A DNA stretch of 64,000 nucleotides, from positions 4,836,001 to 4,900,000 of the forward strand of contig OW051495.1 in the NCBI GenBank assembly GCA_932521035.1, written 5' to 3'. Of this stretch, positions 39,640 through 51,370 are shown in pieces. How positions within the stretch are numbered: the stretch's first letter is position 1; every line of letters starts with the position of its first letter. The notes beneath the pieces are model-generated. The model was given only the letters and a program-made list of their open reading frames with translations. It ran no database searches and was not told where the DNA came from. Both the position numbers and the translations under genes were made by a program. The DNA is from Oscheius dolichura (Eukaryota; Nematoda; Chromadorea; Rhabditida; Rhabditidae).

Positions 39640-40543
39640 TCAGATCTGCTCCACGTCGAGGGTCCCGTTCTCGGCCATGAACTCCTTCCAATTGGTCGAG
39701 ATATTATCGAGTTTAATGAGCGAGAGCAGAATGAAACAGTCGCCGCTGGCCGGTTCGAGGACCTATAAAAACACATGTGAGAGCAGGCCAGGACGGGCCG
39801 CGGCCGATGACTGGATGCCAGGTGTTCAAACATCCACACGTGGCCCCGGCCGCTTTCTTCCGCTTTTCTTTTATAAGACAGTACCTCGAATTCGGCACTC
39901 TCGGGGTTGACCCGGGAGGGGAATCTCTTGATGTCGCAGGTGAAGGTGTCAACCCGGTTGCCGTTACCCTTCTTCCTCTTCTTGTCCGTCAGCACCTCGA
40001 GGGTGAAGCCCAGCGAGGTCTCCATCAGGTCGAACCGGAGGAACTTTCCGTTCGAGAGCAGTTTCGAAGGATGGTGGGGCTGAAACCTCGTCCATTTCGG
40101 GAGACATTTACAGCCAATTCATAGTCGTCGCATTAGCCGCGCCCTGTCACTTCCCCCGAACAGGTTGTGGGCTGGATGAGGCACCTTTTGGGTAGAGGCT
40201 ATCCTCCCTGGCAAACTACATCGGGTTCCCACGGCGACCTCAAGCCTCAAAGCAGCGCCCGGCCCACTGCATAACGGATAGCCCTCCCGCATCTGGTATT
40301 CAAGGTCTCTCAAATGAGCCGGAACTGACAGATCGCCTACCTTTTTGAAGACGGTCACAATGGCCGCCAGGAGACTTTTCCTCTTCTTCAGACCGTGTGC
40401 TTTGAACATTAGTTGGACCTGGACAGGGGAGGATAAGAAAGGGCCAAGTGGGGAGGAGGTACCTTGGAGCCGGTATCTCGGACGACGGAGACGGCCACCT
40501 GCCGGGCGGTGCCCAGAGACTCTTCCGAAGCCGAACGAGACAT
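39640..40543 (-). CDS. Unrecognised small basic protein
   Basis: Four exons form a protein of about 155 residues. The start MSRSASEESLGTARQVAVSV at 40543 is followed by VRDTGSK, a 44-nt intron, and QLMFKAHGLKKRKSLLAAIV (about 40420-40345). A longer intron (to about 40083) follows, then HHPSKLLSNGKFLRFDLMET with SLGFTLEVLTDKKRKK. After another intron come LEPASGDCFILLSLIKLDNI and a tail ENGTLDVEQI (stop 39640-39642). The alternation of hydrophobic residues suggests a compact beta-rich domain. I cannot assign a family. Exon joins are in frame with GT-AG sites, which supports a real gene. It lies between the HDHD5-like and DNMT2 genes, same strand. Confidence 0.6.
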
Positions 40544-40699
40544 TCCTGAAGTATTTAAATGAGACTGACCCCGGGTCAGGAAGGGTAAACATTTTTGGAG
40601 AAGAATGCGCAACGCACATCTGGCAATCGATTCCGGCTGCCACGAACAGTCGGACAAATACGAGCAGCCCCTGGACATGGAGAAGAACTCGGAGAGTAA

Positions 40700-41488
40700 G
40701 GAGGCGAGGGAGGGTGTAAAAGTGTCAGGTCGATGTCAAAAGGGACTCAAGGATGGTGTAAAAGAGAGACGATTGTGACAGGCCGGGGGACATCTTCATT
40801 GGGAACATCTGTGGGACCAGATGGATGGGAGGGTGCTAACGATGGAATAGTTGTGACGGGTTAATCGGGAGGAACAACAGAGGAGGACAGTTGCGAAAGG
40901 GGCGGCCGGCTACGGTCTCGCTTCGGGACAACGGATGACTCAATAGAAGCCGTTGACATTTCGACTCGCGAGGGAGGACAATCAATTCGAGTTGGCGTGT
41001 TGCGCCTCAACGAATATTAATTTTAAGCCAGGGCCGATTGAACAGCTGATTCTACTGCGGCCGGCGACAGGCGAATTACCGTCGTCGTTAACCTCAAATT
41101 GCGTCGACGCGTGCTAATTGTCAGTTGAGGGAGGGGCGAGAACTGCTCCTCCCAAAAAAGGACGAGTACCGGAATAATGAGGGCTAAGCTCCTTTTAGGC
41201 GACTAATTAGAACAAACGGCCGGGTAATCGGCGCGGGGCGAGCGAGAGAAACGGAGGATGACCATTTGGCAGCCACAATCAGTCGGACCAAGGACGAGTC
41301 CATCAACGGAGTGCGATAGATTACGATCTGTGCAAAATGAATGGCTGGGATCAGAAGGGAGGAGTATCAATCGATGACCGCCGGTATTCAGACTCGAGGA
41401 GTGCGCGGCGTCTTTAGTTCGAGTGTTGTGTGATATACGATACCTGCGCAAACCTAACACCCTTGAAGAACGCCTCTTTATTCACTTC
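40700..41488. other. GC-rich spacer
   Basis: No gene or domain was found. The sequence is purine-rich on the plus strand from 40680 to 40960 (ggagga-type runs). Below it, a minus-strand 85-codon open frame (41460-41203) has no recognisable motif. The region holds the 3' end of the DNMT2 gene (stop 41489) and the 5' flank of the small basic gene. Confidence 0.4.
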
Positions 41489-42622
41489 TTAGGGTCTACA
41501 GGACAACAAGTGGCCGAGCAGCGAGGACACCACCCTCACGTTTATAGAATTGCCCAGCGTTTTGTAGATCTGTTTCTCACTCGAGGCATCCGGCTGTCGG
41601 AAACTCTTCGGGAAGCACATCAAATTGGCCACCTAAAACAGCCAATTTACGAGGGAGGACCCCTTACCTCTCGGGGAAGCAGTTTCCTCACTCTGACATC
41701 ATCCAGGCGGCCGAGAGCCTCGGCGGTGAGGTGCTGTCCCTCCACCAGGCCGTCCTCCTCGCAGAAGTACGACCCACAGCTCAGGATAAAGCTCCCCCCG
41801 TAGGATTTGGTGAAGCAGCCCGATCGTCGCGAGGACGGCGTCACGATGTCCATCGTCTTCCCAAACTTCTCCAGGATCTGCTTGTCCAAGAAAGAGACCG
41901 AATTGGACCACGGCTCCAGGTAATCCCTGATCTCGGCCGGCTGGTCACAGTATCCAGAAGGAGGTTCGGTCGACAGGGGCCGCGACACGAATGAGGGCAG
42001 GGTGGAGGCCAGCATGTAGTAGCGGGGACGGGAGTTGGGAATGCCGTACTGGATCGGGGAGAGGATGTACTCCTAGGGGAGGATGGGTTAGAGCACAGGG
42101 TATAAACATACCTGGCAGTTGTAACCGACTCTCTCGAGGGCATTCGCCATCGTCCGGTGGACTGTCGACTCCTCGAAGCCGACGACATTCTCCAGGAAGA
42201 AATACCTCGGCGGGTTGGACATCTGTTCCAGTTTCTCGAGAAGGACGAGAAACGAAGAGGTCCTCTTGTCGTCGTGCCATTTCTTCAACCCTTTCCTGGG
42301 AAATGTCAACTCGATGAGAAGCCGTTCGTCTTTCAATTTACCTCGTAAACGGCTGACATGGTGGGCTCATTGTCCACAAGTCTGCATTTTGTCCATCTAA
42401 AAATTGGACGGAGAGGGACTGAAACATCTCTCGTGTATTTTAAAAGCAATTTCCTACTTCAATGTTGCATTGTTTCAAGTTAGTTTCGGGAAAATTGTAC
42501 CGATAGATGGAGTTTGCTGTGGTGTTGATATCAAAAGCCAAGGCTACTTCTGCATGCGGATCGGCTTCTTTCAAAGCATAGTGGCTCCCTCCGATCCCAG
42601 AGTAAAATTCCAAAGATTTCAT
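41489..42622 (-). CDS. TRDMT1: DNMT2/TRDMT1 tRNA cytosine-5 methyltransferase
   Basis: RNA (cytosine-5) methyltransferase of the DNMT2 family, which methylates C38 of tRNA-Asp. The start at 42622 gives MKSLEFYSGIGGSHYALKEA, with the SAM-binding motif I (FYSGIGG). Motif IV is read across an intron: MSPPCQPFTR (about 42385-42350), containing the catalytic PPC and the DNMT2-type CQPFTR. Motif VIII is PPRYFFLENVVGFEES (ENV). PIQYGIPNSRPRYYMLA follows. The target-recognition part contains CFTKSYGGSF, and the C-terminal block reads CFPKSFRQPD and LGNSINVRVVSSLLGHLL. Stop TAA at 41489-41491. All catalytic motifs are intact. An upstream ATG (42634) would add four residues (MLVS). Confidence 0.93.
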
Positions 42623-42895
42623 TGACACGAGCAACGAGAATGACGGTTCGGGGATAAAGGCCTATAAGGAAATCGAAGGTTGTTTAGGTATCAAGGACAG
42701 AAAATATCGTGTTGAAGAAGCGAGCTTTCTCTGTATTCAAAATCCAGATGGCGCTTGGCATTTAAATTTTATGTACCAGTCATTCGATAACCGCCTTCAA
42801 TTCTATTCTTGTATTACTTACATGGTTTATTGACCGGGAAACACAAAAAAATCGATGATAAAAACATGTAATGAGGTAATCTTCCGAGTTCCATG

Positions 42896-45800
42896 TTATT
42901 TTCTTGGCTTGATGGGGACCTCGCGCTGTCGATTCTTCAGTGTTTCATAAATTGTATCGCTTCTCAATTTGCCGCGGTCCTAAAGTCCTTATAATAATTC
43001 GTAGATGAATTTGCAAAACCTTTCTGTCATAATCTCTATCACGGTTTCTTTTATCACGACTTCTGCTTCTTCTCCTTTTATCGTCTCGATAATCCCTTCT
43101 TTCGCGGCCTTTTCTTTCTCTATCGCTCCTATGATCTCTATCTCTTCCACTATTTCTATATTTCTTCTCTGGAGTATCGCGACGTCGTTTCGGTGATCGT
43201 CTGAAAAATGTGAAAATAAACCAAATGAAAAATACAGCCTACTTACTTTCTAGGTGATCGTGACCTTGAGCGAGACCGACTCGATGATTTACGTTTTTTC
43301 AGTGGTTTTTCTTCCAGCTCATCCTTCTTTTCTTTTTCATTTATTTCAATAAATTTGGCTGCAATCAAAGCTGCTTTACTTGCTTTTTCAGCAAGTTCCT
43401 TCTCTTCCCGCATTCTATCAATACGATGTACTAAACTGTTCATATTTACTGGCTGAAAACTTATTATATTGGAAAGAAAATAAAGCTAACCCTGGGTCTA
43501 GCGTACAATCTTATGAGTTGTTTTGATATTGCTTTAACATCTCTATCCGATGCATCAAATAGTTCAAACCAGTGGAAAGGTTGACTTGGAAGAGGAATTG
43601 GATTTTCAACTGTTCTTGCGGCAAGAAAAATACAGGCACAAGCAATAGTTTCTGGTGTGTACCTAACGAACATATCTGTCCGAAGACCATCGTTCATATA
43701 ACTCCTAAAATTAGCTTTGAGTGAGTGACAAACAAAAGGAAGCTACCATGCTTTTTGGATGAAGTCATTCCTACTAATACATCCGAGTACAAAAATATAC
43801 GAAATGATGAGCTTGTGGGGATGTTTGACATGCACTACAAATCCTAGGCAAGCCATCATCCGCTTTTCCGTGTTGAGAACGTGCGTCTTTGCATTCATAT
43901 ATTTTTGATTAATATCGGCCGGCTTGAGATTGGCGGTAGTTTCTCTGAAAAAAAGTCACTATAATGAATAAAGAGTAAAATCCCAATATTTTTACACGGA
44001 AACTATGTGGACTAATGGATTTCAGCAAATGGACATGGATTGTACGCAGTTTTCTTAGTGATTCGGCACTACTAGATTAGTTAAGAAACATATGTGAAAA
44101 TACCTTATTCAATAATCATCCGTCTGGAAATTTTTTTTAAAAACCGACGAGAAAGATATCCTTTAATTTTTTTAAAAATGAGTTAAAAATGAGCATAATA
44201 GGGAATATTTTCTAGTTTAATCAGATATTGAAGTAAGTACAGTGAAATTGGTTCTAAAAATTGACCGCGTACAATCCAACCCACCGCTTTCCATCACATT
44301 CATGTCCTTTACTTTGTAAAAGCAAAAGTACTTCGAAGTAGTTCTTGTCCTGATGCATGCCGAGAAAACTCGCCAGCAGCTCCAACTGCGGGTGTCACCT
44401 GGATGGATAAAGTCATATAGATTTAACATTGTAATAGTAATTTTAAAACAAAAATCCAGTTCGGCGACGAATACTGACAAAGCTTCTTGTTCGTTCGTTT
44501 GAAAGATAGTAATTAACACGTTTTAGTATTAGGTTGTAACATAAGTCTTGTCCCTGGGTTTCCCACAAATCCCCGTGCTCCAATTCTTTTTCCGTTATAT
44601 TCTACGCCTCGTTTTATGGTTATCCACCAATTTTCAGTTCATTTGCATGTCACCCTGAATTTTGACAACCGAAAAAAGGCGCCAAACCTTGGGTGACTAG
44701 GTCAATAAAAATTTCGATCGGAAACGATTTGACGGGGTTACACCCTTCCGAAATTTGAACTCGACCTCCCCGTTGTGATACATATGGCTCAATGCGATGT
44801 CGGTTGCGTCTATCACTTCCGAGTTCGACTCCCGCCGCTGGCAAAACATTTTTGCATTTATTTCACAGCTGATATGACATGTTTTCCTCTTTTCTTACTC
44901 GTTTTGTGTGCTGTGGTTCGCACTCTCGCACGCTGAGTGCGAACCTCAAAAAAAAGGTGTAACCCCGTCAAATCGTTTCCGATCGAGATGATTTTTGCAC
45001 CACTGGATTTGTCTCATTGAGAGGAGTCGAATGGTACCAAAATCAGAGTTTTTGGAAGCGAAATTGACCTAGTCACCCAAGGTTTGGCGCCTTTTTTCGG
45101 TTGTCAAAATTCACGGTGACATGCAAATGAACTGAAAATTGGTGGATAACCATAAAACGAGGCGTAGAATATAACGGAAAAAGAATTGGAGCACGGGGAT
45201 TTGTGGGAAACCCAGGGACAAGACTTATGTTACAACCTAATATAAAAAGTACCACAAGCGTATAGAAAATTTAGAGATATCCCATTTTTTTGTGGGATAA
45301 CATAATTTTACTATAAATAAAACATACGTTGTAATGGGGCGTCCTTTGTTCTTGAGATTATGAAGTTGTTCCAATCTGTGAAAGATGTTGTAGACATCTC
45401 GAGGACGACGCGGAGCTTCTTCAATTTTAGAAGCAAGAAGAAGACAGGCCATCACGGTATGCTAAAATTAATTTTAAGTGTATACAAATCACTAATTTGT
45501 CTTCCAGAGCGGAATATTTTAACAAACCTGTAACCAGTATTTTATAAAACTTCGTTGGTAATAAAACCGATGAAAGAGAATTTGACCCGTTGCTGCAGCA
45601 GTTTGTGGCAATTTTAACAAAATGGCACCTTCTTGTATAAGTTCACAGCCAAGAAACCGTAATTCCTGTAATTGCAATGATAAAATATGAACAAAAAAAG
45701 TACTTGTTCTGTTTGAAAATCAATTCCATCGTCGAGTGAAGGAGGATGTTCAAGTTTTATCTTAGAGTCTTCTGTCATTGTCATCAACCATTTGTCACAA

Positions 45801-46124
45801 TTGATATCAACCCTGAAAAACTGTAAAATGAGCCAAATACATATGCGATACCTAGAGAAAAGTGGACGACAATTGAATTTGCTAATTTTTATAAAAGGGT
45901 TTCCTTCTACCCGTACAGGCTCCATTAACCCCGTCTTGCTACCCGAAGCAATTGCAGATTCGCCTTCTTGCTCTGCCTAAATTTTTATGAAATAACAATT
46001 TATAAAGCGAGCCCCGAAGATAATATTAAAATTATTTAAAAAAAAAACTAACCGTTGTTTGTGATTTGGCCATAATTTGGGCTTTCGCCAGTGCTGCACG
46101 TTTCTTCTCCTCGAACGAGGTCAT
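42896..46124 (-). CDS. Cyclin L (splicing-associated cyclin)
   Basis: Start [20 protein letters not shown] at 46124. The first cyclin box follows: [55 protein letters not shown] with [12 protein letters not shown]. The KIEEAPRR and DVYNIFHR motifs are cyclin L hallmarks. The second box (about 43940-43500) contains [10 protein letters not shown] and [20 protein letters not shown]. The C-terminus is an Arg/Ser and Arg/Asp-rich tail (about 43270-42990), as in cyclin L1/L2. It ends EVPIKPRK, stop 42896-42898. Cyclin L pairs with CDK11 and acts in pre-mRNA splicing in the nucleus. Most introns are about 40-60 nt, but the one between the RPITTY exon (about 45330) and the [14 protein letters not shown] exon (about 43950) spans about 1.4 kb and contains a transposon-like element. 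Confidence 0.92.
44529..45240. mobile_element. Mariner-like non-autonomous element (712 bp) with long TIRs
   Basis: Ends begin TTAGGTTGTAACATAAGTCT and finish with the reverse complement (AGACTTATGTTACAACCTAA). They are flanked by TA on both sides (44527-44528, 45241-45242), the Tc1/mariner target duplication. Near-perfect terminal inverted repeats extend about 175 bp (44529-44704 and 45065-45240). A further imperfect inverted segment follows (tcggaaacgatttgacgggg, mirrored at about 44960-44985). The 5'-TTAGGTTG start resembles canonical mariner termini. No transposase is encoded. The centre contains a weak tRNA-like B-box (gagttcgactcc, 44820-44831). The element sits in a cyclin L intron. 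Confidence 0.92.
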
Positions 46125-46468
46125 TTTGAATCTGAAACAAAATCAAACGCGTCAATATTATAGTGTTTCAAATGTATTGGAATGCGTTCAACAAAAACAA
46201 AGGCAAAATAAAGGCGAATCTAAAAGGAGTTTCGAATCTGCCCAACGGCAGGCTCCGTAAACAGCGGGCGGCATTTTGTTTGGCATGTTGGAGGAAAAAA
46301 ACTCGGAGAGTTTATATGAAGCTTACAAGAAGTAAGTCGCTTGTAGAGTTCTGGCTTATTTACTGAAGAGAATAAAAGAAGTATATATTACAGATATTTA
46401 TTATTTTGATATGCAAAAACAGAAGATAGTAGAAGGGTTTACTCCTCTGGAGGGACTTCCGCTGATTT

Positions 46469-46735
46469 TTAACGTTGTTCGAGACGGTCATTTGCCCAAT
46501 TGACTAGTTCAGGAAGCGAGAGCGCCTTTCCCGGAATAGCAGCCAGCGACGGTTGCCCGTGTTTGAGGATTACGGATGATGCCCACCTGCACATAACAAA
46601 CAGCACAAAGCTTTCGAAATGACCACCTGGCTTCAGGAGGGCGGCCGTGACGTCGACGGTCTCCAACTCGTGTAAGAGATAGCCGAAAAGGGATTGGAAC
46701 GAGCACTGGGAACAGAAGTCAACAGAAGAAAACAA
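46469..46735 (-). CDS. Short unrecognised ORF, possibly 3' exons of a gene
   Basis: An 88-codon frame (MFSSVDFCSQCSFQSLFGYL, then LHELETVDVTAALLKPGGHF) ends LVNWANDRLEQR, stop 46469-46471. A GT-AG pair (gtcatttcg...tgtgcag, about 46621-46583 on the minus strand) inside it, and a tgttcccag acceptor just before CSFQ, suggest at least two exons. If so, upstream exons would lie in 46740-47130, where I find none that convince me. No domain is recognised. A small conserved subunit or the C-terminus of a helical protein are both possible. Confidence 0.4.
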   Translation of the reverse strand: MFSSVDFCSQCSFQSLFGYLLHELETVDVTAALLKPGGHFESFVLFVMCRWASSVILKHGQPSLAAIPGKALSLPELVNWANDRLEQR

Positions 46736-47417
46736 AGGCCAGATGAGGGTCGTGCGCTGTCACCCAATGGAGACTATTTGCCCGCCTGACAAGCTGCTGC
46801 TTGAATTCTCGGCTCATTTACGCCTCGATGACCGTTTGCACATCGATTTCCGTTCGAAATATTCCTTGTTTTGAGACAACTTTTTCACTAATCAGAGTAT
46901 CACCCTTGTCTCAGTTATATAATAATTGTTGCTAATTTGCAAATTCTCCTTTTTGTACGAAGCAGAGAGAGGCGCAACAATGACTAAAGGCTCTAACGGG
47001 CTAAAGGCAATTCTTCTCCTCTGACGAAATGTGTTTCTCCTCTCAATTTTCAGACAGAGCCCCAATCCCCCTCCCTCCTGACCAAAAGCGTGGTCAGTCC
47101 ACGTATCCCGCGAGTGTTTCGATGTGAAGGGGACAAACAAACATTCAGATCCTTACCCGGAGAGAGCACGGCCTCCTTCAGTCCCTCCTCCGACAGCACT
47201 TTTTGGCCAGACCATCGCCTTTATTGCAGTCGAACAGTCTGCTTCGACAAATAGGAGACTCCTCTCCCCCCTAAAAAGTCTGCCCCCCTCCCTTGCTGCT
47301 AATCGGCTCCTCTTGTTTCGCGTGCCCTGTACGTGTGCTTTCAGCTTGTTCGTCTCGTCGTTTCCGGTCCCCCGACCGTCCGCCTTTCCGTCTTTTCCGC
47401 CCCTCGGCTCACTCCAA

Positions 47418-49891
47418 TGCTGCTCGCGCTCTCCGTGGCCGCCGCGTTGTTCGCGGCCGCCTCGGCTCAATGTCCCCAGCTATCGGGTCCCTGTACCTGT
47501 GTGCCCTCCATTTATGAGCCGGTGGCCATTGTCTGTCAGAATGCCGGATCCCTCCAGAATGCTCTTCAGGCCATCCAGCCGGCCAGAAGCATCGCGGTTC
47601 GTCTCCTTTTAGACTCTATGACTAGTGTCCCCAGAAATGGATAGCCGGACAGTATTTGCACAGATTCGGGTGACCACAAAATGGCTATTGTATTTAGATT
47701 GACTCGCTGACGATCACGGACACGGCCGTGAGTCGGATCCCGGCCAACGCCTTCCAGGGGTTCACGATCCTCCGCCTCGTGTTGAACAGAAACACCCTCG
47801 GGTCCATCGATGACCAGGCCTTCAGCGGGGCCCTCCTCGACTCCCTCGTCGAATTGGACCTCGTTCGTTTCTATCCCTTTACCCGAACAAGGCCCTCTTT
47901 AGAATGACAACAACCTCGGCCAGATCCCCCAGGCCGGAGTGCCCCAGTTGAGAAACCTCCGCAAACTCTACTTGAACCGGAACCGTATCAGCCAGCTGTC
48001 CTCCAACGCCTTTACCAACTACGCCAGCAAGGACCTCATCATCAAGTTGTCCCTTTCCGGCAACCGACTAACAGACGCCACTCTCGGGGAGAACACCGTC
48101 TTCCGGCCACTCCGTCTTCTCCAGGTCAGTCATCCCCGCCCGTGTCCAACTGGCCCCTTCAGGAACTCTCGATGGAGACGAACTCGCTCACCCAGATCCC
48201 CTCGGCCGCCCTGGTCAACCAGAGGGAGACGCTGACCAATCTCAACCTGGGGTTGAACAACATCAACGAGGTGCCGGTGGGGGCCCTGGACTTCCCGTAC
48301 CTGACGTCGCTGTCCCTCGAGTTCAACGGCATCACCGTCATCCCGCCCCAGGCCTTCCAGGTAATGCGTGTCTCTCTTAAACGGTCTCCAATTTAGGGTC
48401 TCCCCAACCTGCAATATTTGTATCTCACAGGTAACAAATTCCCCAGCTGGGCTCCGGAGATGTTCCGTTACATCGGCCAGCTGAGGACCCTCGGCATCGG
48501 AGAGACGCCCATCTCCGTCATCCCCAACAACGCCTTCATGGTCAGCCATTCTCTCCCTCTCTCAATAATTTCCCCCTTCAGCATATTCCACTGCTGATCC
48601 GACTGGAAATGTCCGAGGCCGCCGTGGACACGATCGAGCGCGGAGCCTTCCAGAGAACTCCCCAGATTCAGGCAATTGTGCTGAATAAAAACCGTCTGTC
48701 CCAGTGAGTTAGTACAGGGAGGAGGGCGTCGGTTCGAGCAAACCACTTGAGGCCGTTGGGTGTTGGTCATAAGGAGGGCCGCTGCTCAAATAGCCAGAAC
48801 CAGCCCGGAGAGAGGATCCCTCGATAATGACACGGGACCATGACAGTTCAGGATCCGGGCCGATTTCTTCGAGGGACTCAAGGACCTCTACTCGATCGAC
48901 GTCGGCGGCAACCGAATCGACAACGTCCAGCCGCTGGGCTTCGCCAACCTGCCCTCCCTCTCCCACTTGGACATCAGGTTCGTCTCCTCTCGGCCGTCCC
49001 CTACCTCCCCTCCCTTGCAGCTACAACCAGCTGCAGAGTCTCCCCGACAATGTCTTCCTCAACACCTTCGCCCCCAAGCCAAACGACCGTCGAGTCATCT
49101 ACTGTTGCGGTGAGTTGCCTCATCCTGCCCCATCCCCGCTGACCCCGGTTTGATCGTCCGCTAATCCTTGGCACATTCCAATGTTGCCAGTCAGCTTGGC
49201 GCGCCCCCTCCACTTAGTCACCGTCGTCCGGTCCGGGAACCTTCGATAAACAGTCCGTTGCCGGCAGAGATCCGCCTGTGTGAAAAGGCGACGACGGGGG
49301 AGACGAAGTACTGAAGTTGTCCGTTTTTAGGAAACCCGTGGTTCTGTAACAGCGACCTCGTCTGGTTCCGGCAGATGCTTCGAGAGAATGTAGACATCGA
49401 CATCGAGAAGCCCGGCTGTCTGGCCCAGTGTGTGACGTCCATCAACGGCTGCCCGCCTTCTGGAACCAACCTCCGTGACCTGGATAACTGCCCCGTGGGA
49501 GACGCCCCTGCCCAAGGAGCCCTCACCTCCAAGCCCCTTAGTCTCGTTGGCTGGATCATCCTCGGTATAGTTAACCATGCCCCGATCTCATCTCCTTTTT
49601 CTAGCCATTATCATGACAATCCTGTGTATCAGCATCTGCCTGATGGCGCTGGTCAGGTACGGAATGAGTCACAGGAGGAAGAAGCAGAAGGACCAGGAGC
49701 TGGAGGAGGACGCGCGGGTCATGTCATCCGCAGGTGAGAGACTCCCGGCCACGGAAGAACAACACTCAGTTTCAGCTTCTATCTACGCGGGAGCGGTGGC
49801 AGACCGGCCATACAGCACAGTGCCGCCGGTGAATCTCGACCTGCCGATGGCCCACACCCTGGACGACAGGCCCTCGACGTACCTCTATTGA
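47418..49891 (+). CDS. Extracellular leucine-rich-repeat transmembrane protein
   Basis: Start MLLALSVAAALFAAASAQ is a clear signal peptide with AQ cleavage. A cysteine-bearing N-cap follows (CPQLSGPCTCVPSIYEPVAI). About a dozen LRRs of typical 24-residue spacing come next, for example LVELDLNDNNLGQIP, LRKLYLNRNRISQLSSNAF, LTNLNLGLNNINEVPVGAL, LTSLSLEFNGITVIPPQAF and LSHLDISYNQLQSLPDNVF. The C-cap has CCGNPWFCNSDLVWFRQML with further cysteines. The single TM helix (LVGWIIL, an intron, then IIMTILCISICLMALVRY) is followed by a basic stop-transfer and a short cytoplasmic tail ending STYLY. Stop 49889-49891. This resembles nematode eLRRon proteins (LET-4/EGG-6 type), which organise apical matrix, but a specific orthologue is not claimed. 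Confidence 0.88.
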
Positions 49892-50171
49892 TCTGACACT
49901 TCTAATGCTCAAGCCGGTTCAAAACGGCACCTCCACAGCCGACGGGCTAAAATTCGCTTGTTTGTACAGTACAGAGTTGCAATATCTAAATAAATGTGTT
50001 ATATTCTCCGGGGAAGCCGTGAGCCGGAAGCGGAGAACCGGCCCGAAAGAACACGCAAACAACACATGAAGGGGACCAGGCCAGTTGAGCAAAGAGAACA
50101 CGCGCCACGTCCCAGTAAAAGCCAACTGGTTTATTCCTTTAAAGCTGAGTATCGGCCCGTAGCCCCTGACC

Positions 50172-51370
50172 TTAGACTGTCTCGTCCCCCTTCGGCAGCA
50201 GCTGGTAGCCCTTCTCCTTGTCCGGGGGATAGGCCGCGTAGACGTAGACAGAGGTGCTGACCAGTCCCACGCCCATGCCGAGCAGCAGTGTTGGGGAGCG
50301 TTCTCCCAGACTGATGGAGGTCAGGGCACACAGTCCGATGGCTATCGTCTGGCAGTAGGTCTTCTTGACATTGTCGGCGTATTTCATAACGGCAGCCACA
50401 GCCAGTCCACCCACTGAGTTAATCACGGTGATCAGCCACAGCAACGGACTCCAACCTTGGAAGAATCCCCCTAAAATAGTTCTTACTCCACTGAGGCCGG
50501 CCTACCGTGTCGGATCTTCTCCCCGTCACCCATGACCATAGCTCCCGTGGCAAAGAGTAGTGTCATCATGCTCAAGCGCAGATTTTGAATCCACATGTCC
50601 GCGTTGGGCTCCTTCAACATTTTCTCGAAGTAGACTCCAGCAAAGGCACTTGTCCAGGTCATCGAGAAGGCGGCGGTCACTCCGAGGAGCCAATTGCCCT
50701 TGGAGGACAGGGATTGGGCTCCATCCAGCTGAACCCCCACGACTCCGACCAGGGAGCAGAACAAGGCAATCCACTGCAGGAAGGAGAGTCTCTTCTGGAG
50801 GAGGAGGACAGCCAGGATGGCGGTGGTTAGGATGCGAAGTTGGTATGTAACCTAGACACAACACTGCTTGTGGAAGGGGAAGAAGATGCTAACACTGTAG
50901 GTGGTAGCGTCAACATTTGCCAGAGCTATGTAATAGAGATTGTTTTGGAGGGCGTAGACCAGTGCTGGTATTCCGACCTAGACGACCGTTTACAGGGAAG
51001 AATATAAATAGTTCACCTTCAGGGACTCCTTTCCTTTGTCCCAGATCTCGTCCTGTAGTCGCTGGACGAATGGCTTGTAGAAGAAGCCTTCCTTATGGAA
51101 GAGGGCCATCAAACATGTCACTAGCTTCATGACTTCCATGAGAAATACGCTTGTCGAAGCCAGGAAGACGTGTTCCTTTGAGGCGGATCGGACCAAAAGG
51201 GGCATGATGGTCTGTTGGGAGGTGAGCAGACACATGGATAGAAACTGGAGGGAAGTGGCATGAAGAAGGAGCTGGAAGAGAGAGATAGAAAGGGGAAAGG
51301 GAGCGGGACAGACCCTGGGGCCTATTAGTTTAGCCTTTTGCAATTGGACGACGACTCGCCGCGGGAACAT
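50172..51370 (-). CDS. SLC35A-type UDP-sugar transporter
   Basis: Golgi nucleotide-sugar antiporter (UDP-galactose/UDP-GlcNAc/CMP-sialic acid group). The start MFPRRVVVQLQKAKLIGP precedes helix 1 (LQFLSMCLLTSQQTIMPLLV). Family signatures are STSVFLMEVMKLVTCLMALF, LKVGIPALVYALQNNLYYIA with LANVDATTYQVTYQLRILTT, the SLC35A core motif, and LLQKRLSFLQWIALFCSLVG. AGVYFEKMLKEPNADMWIQN is also present, then GGLAVAAVMKYADNVKKTY near the end. The tail is YQLLPKGDETV, stop 50172-50174. About ten membrane segments are expected. Substrate cannot be fixed. It is convergent with the LRR gene, with polyadenylation-type AATAAA on each strand in the 280-bp gap. Confidence 0.93.
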
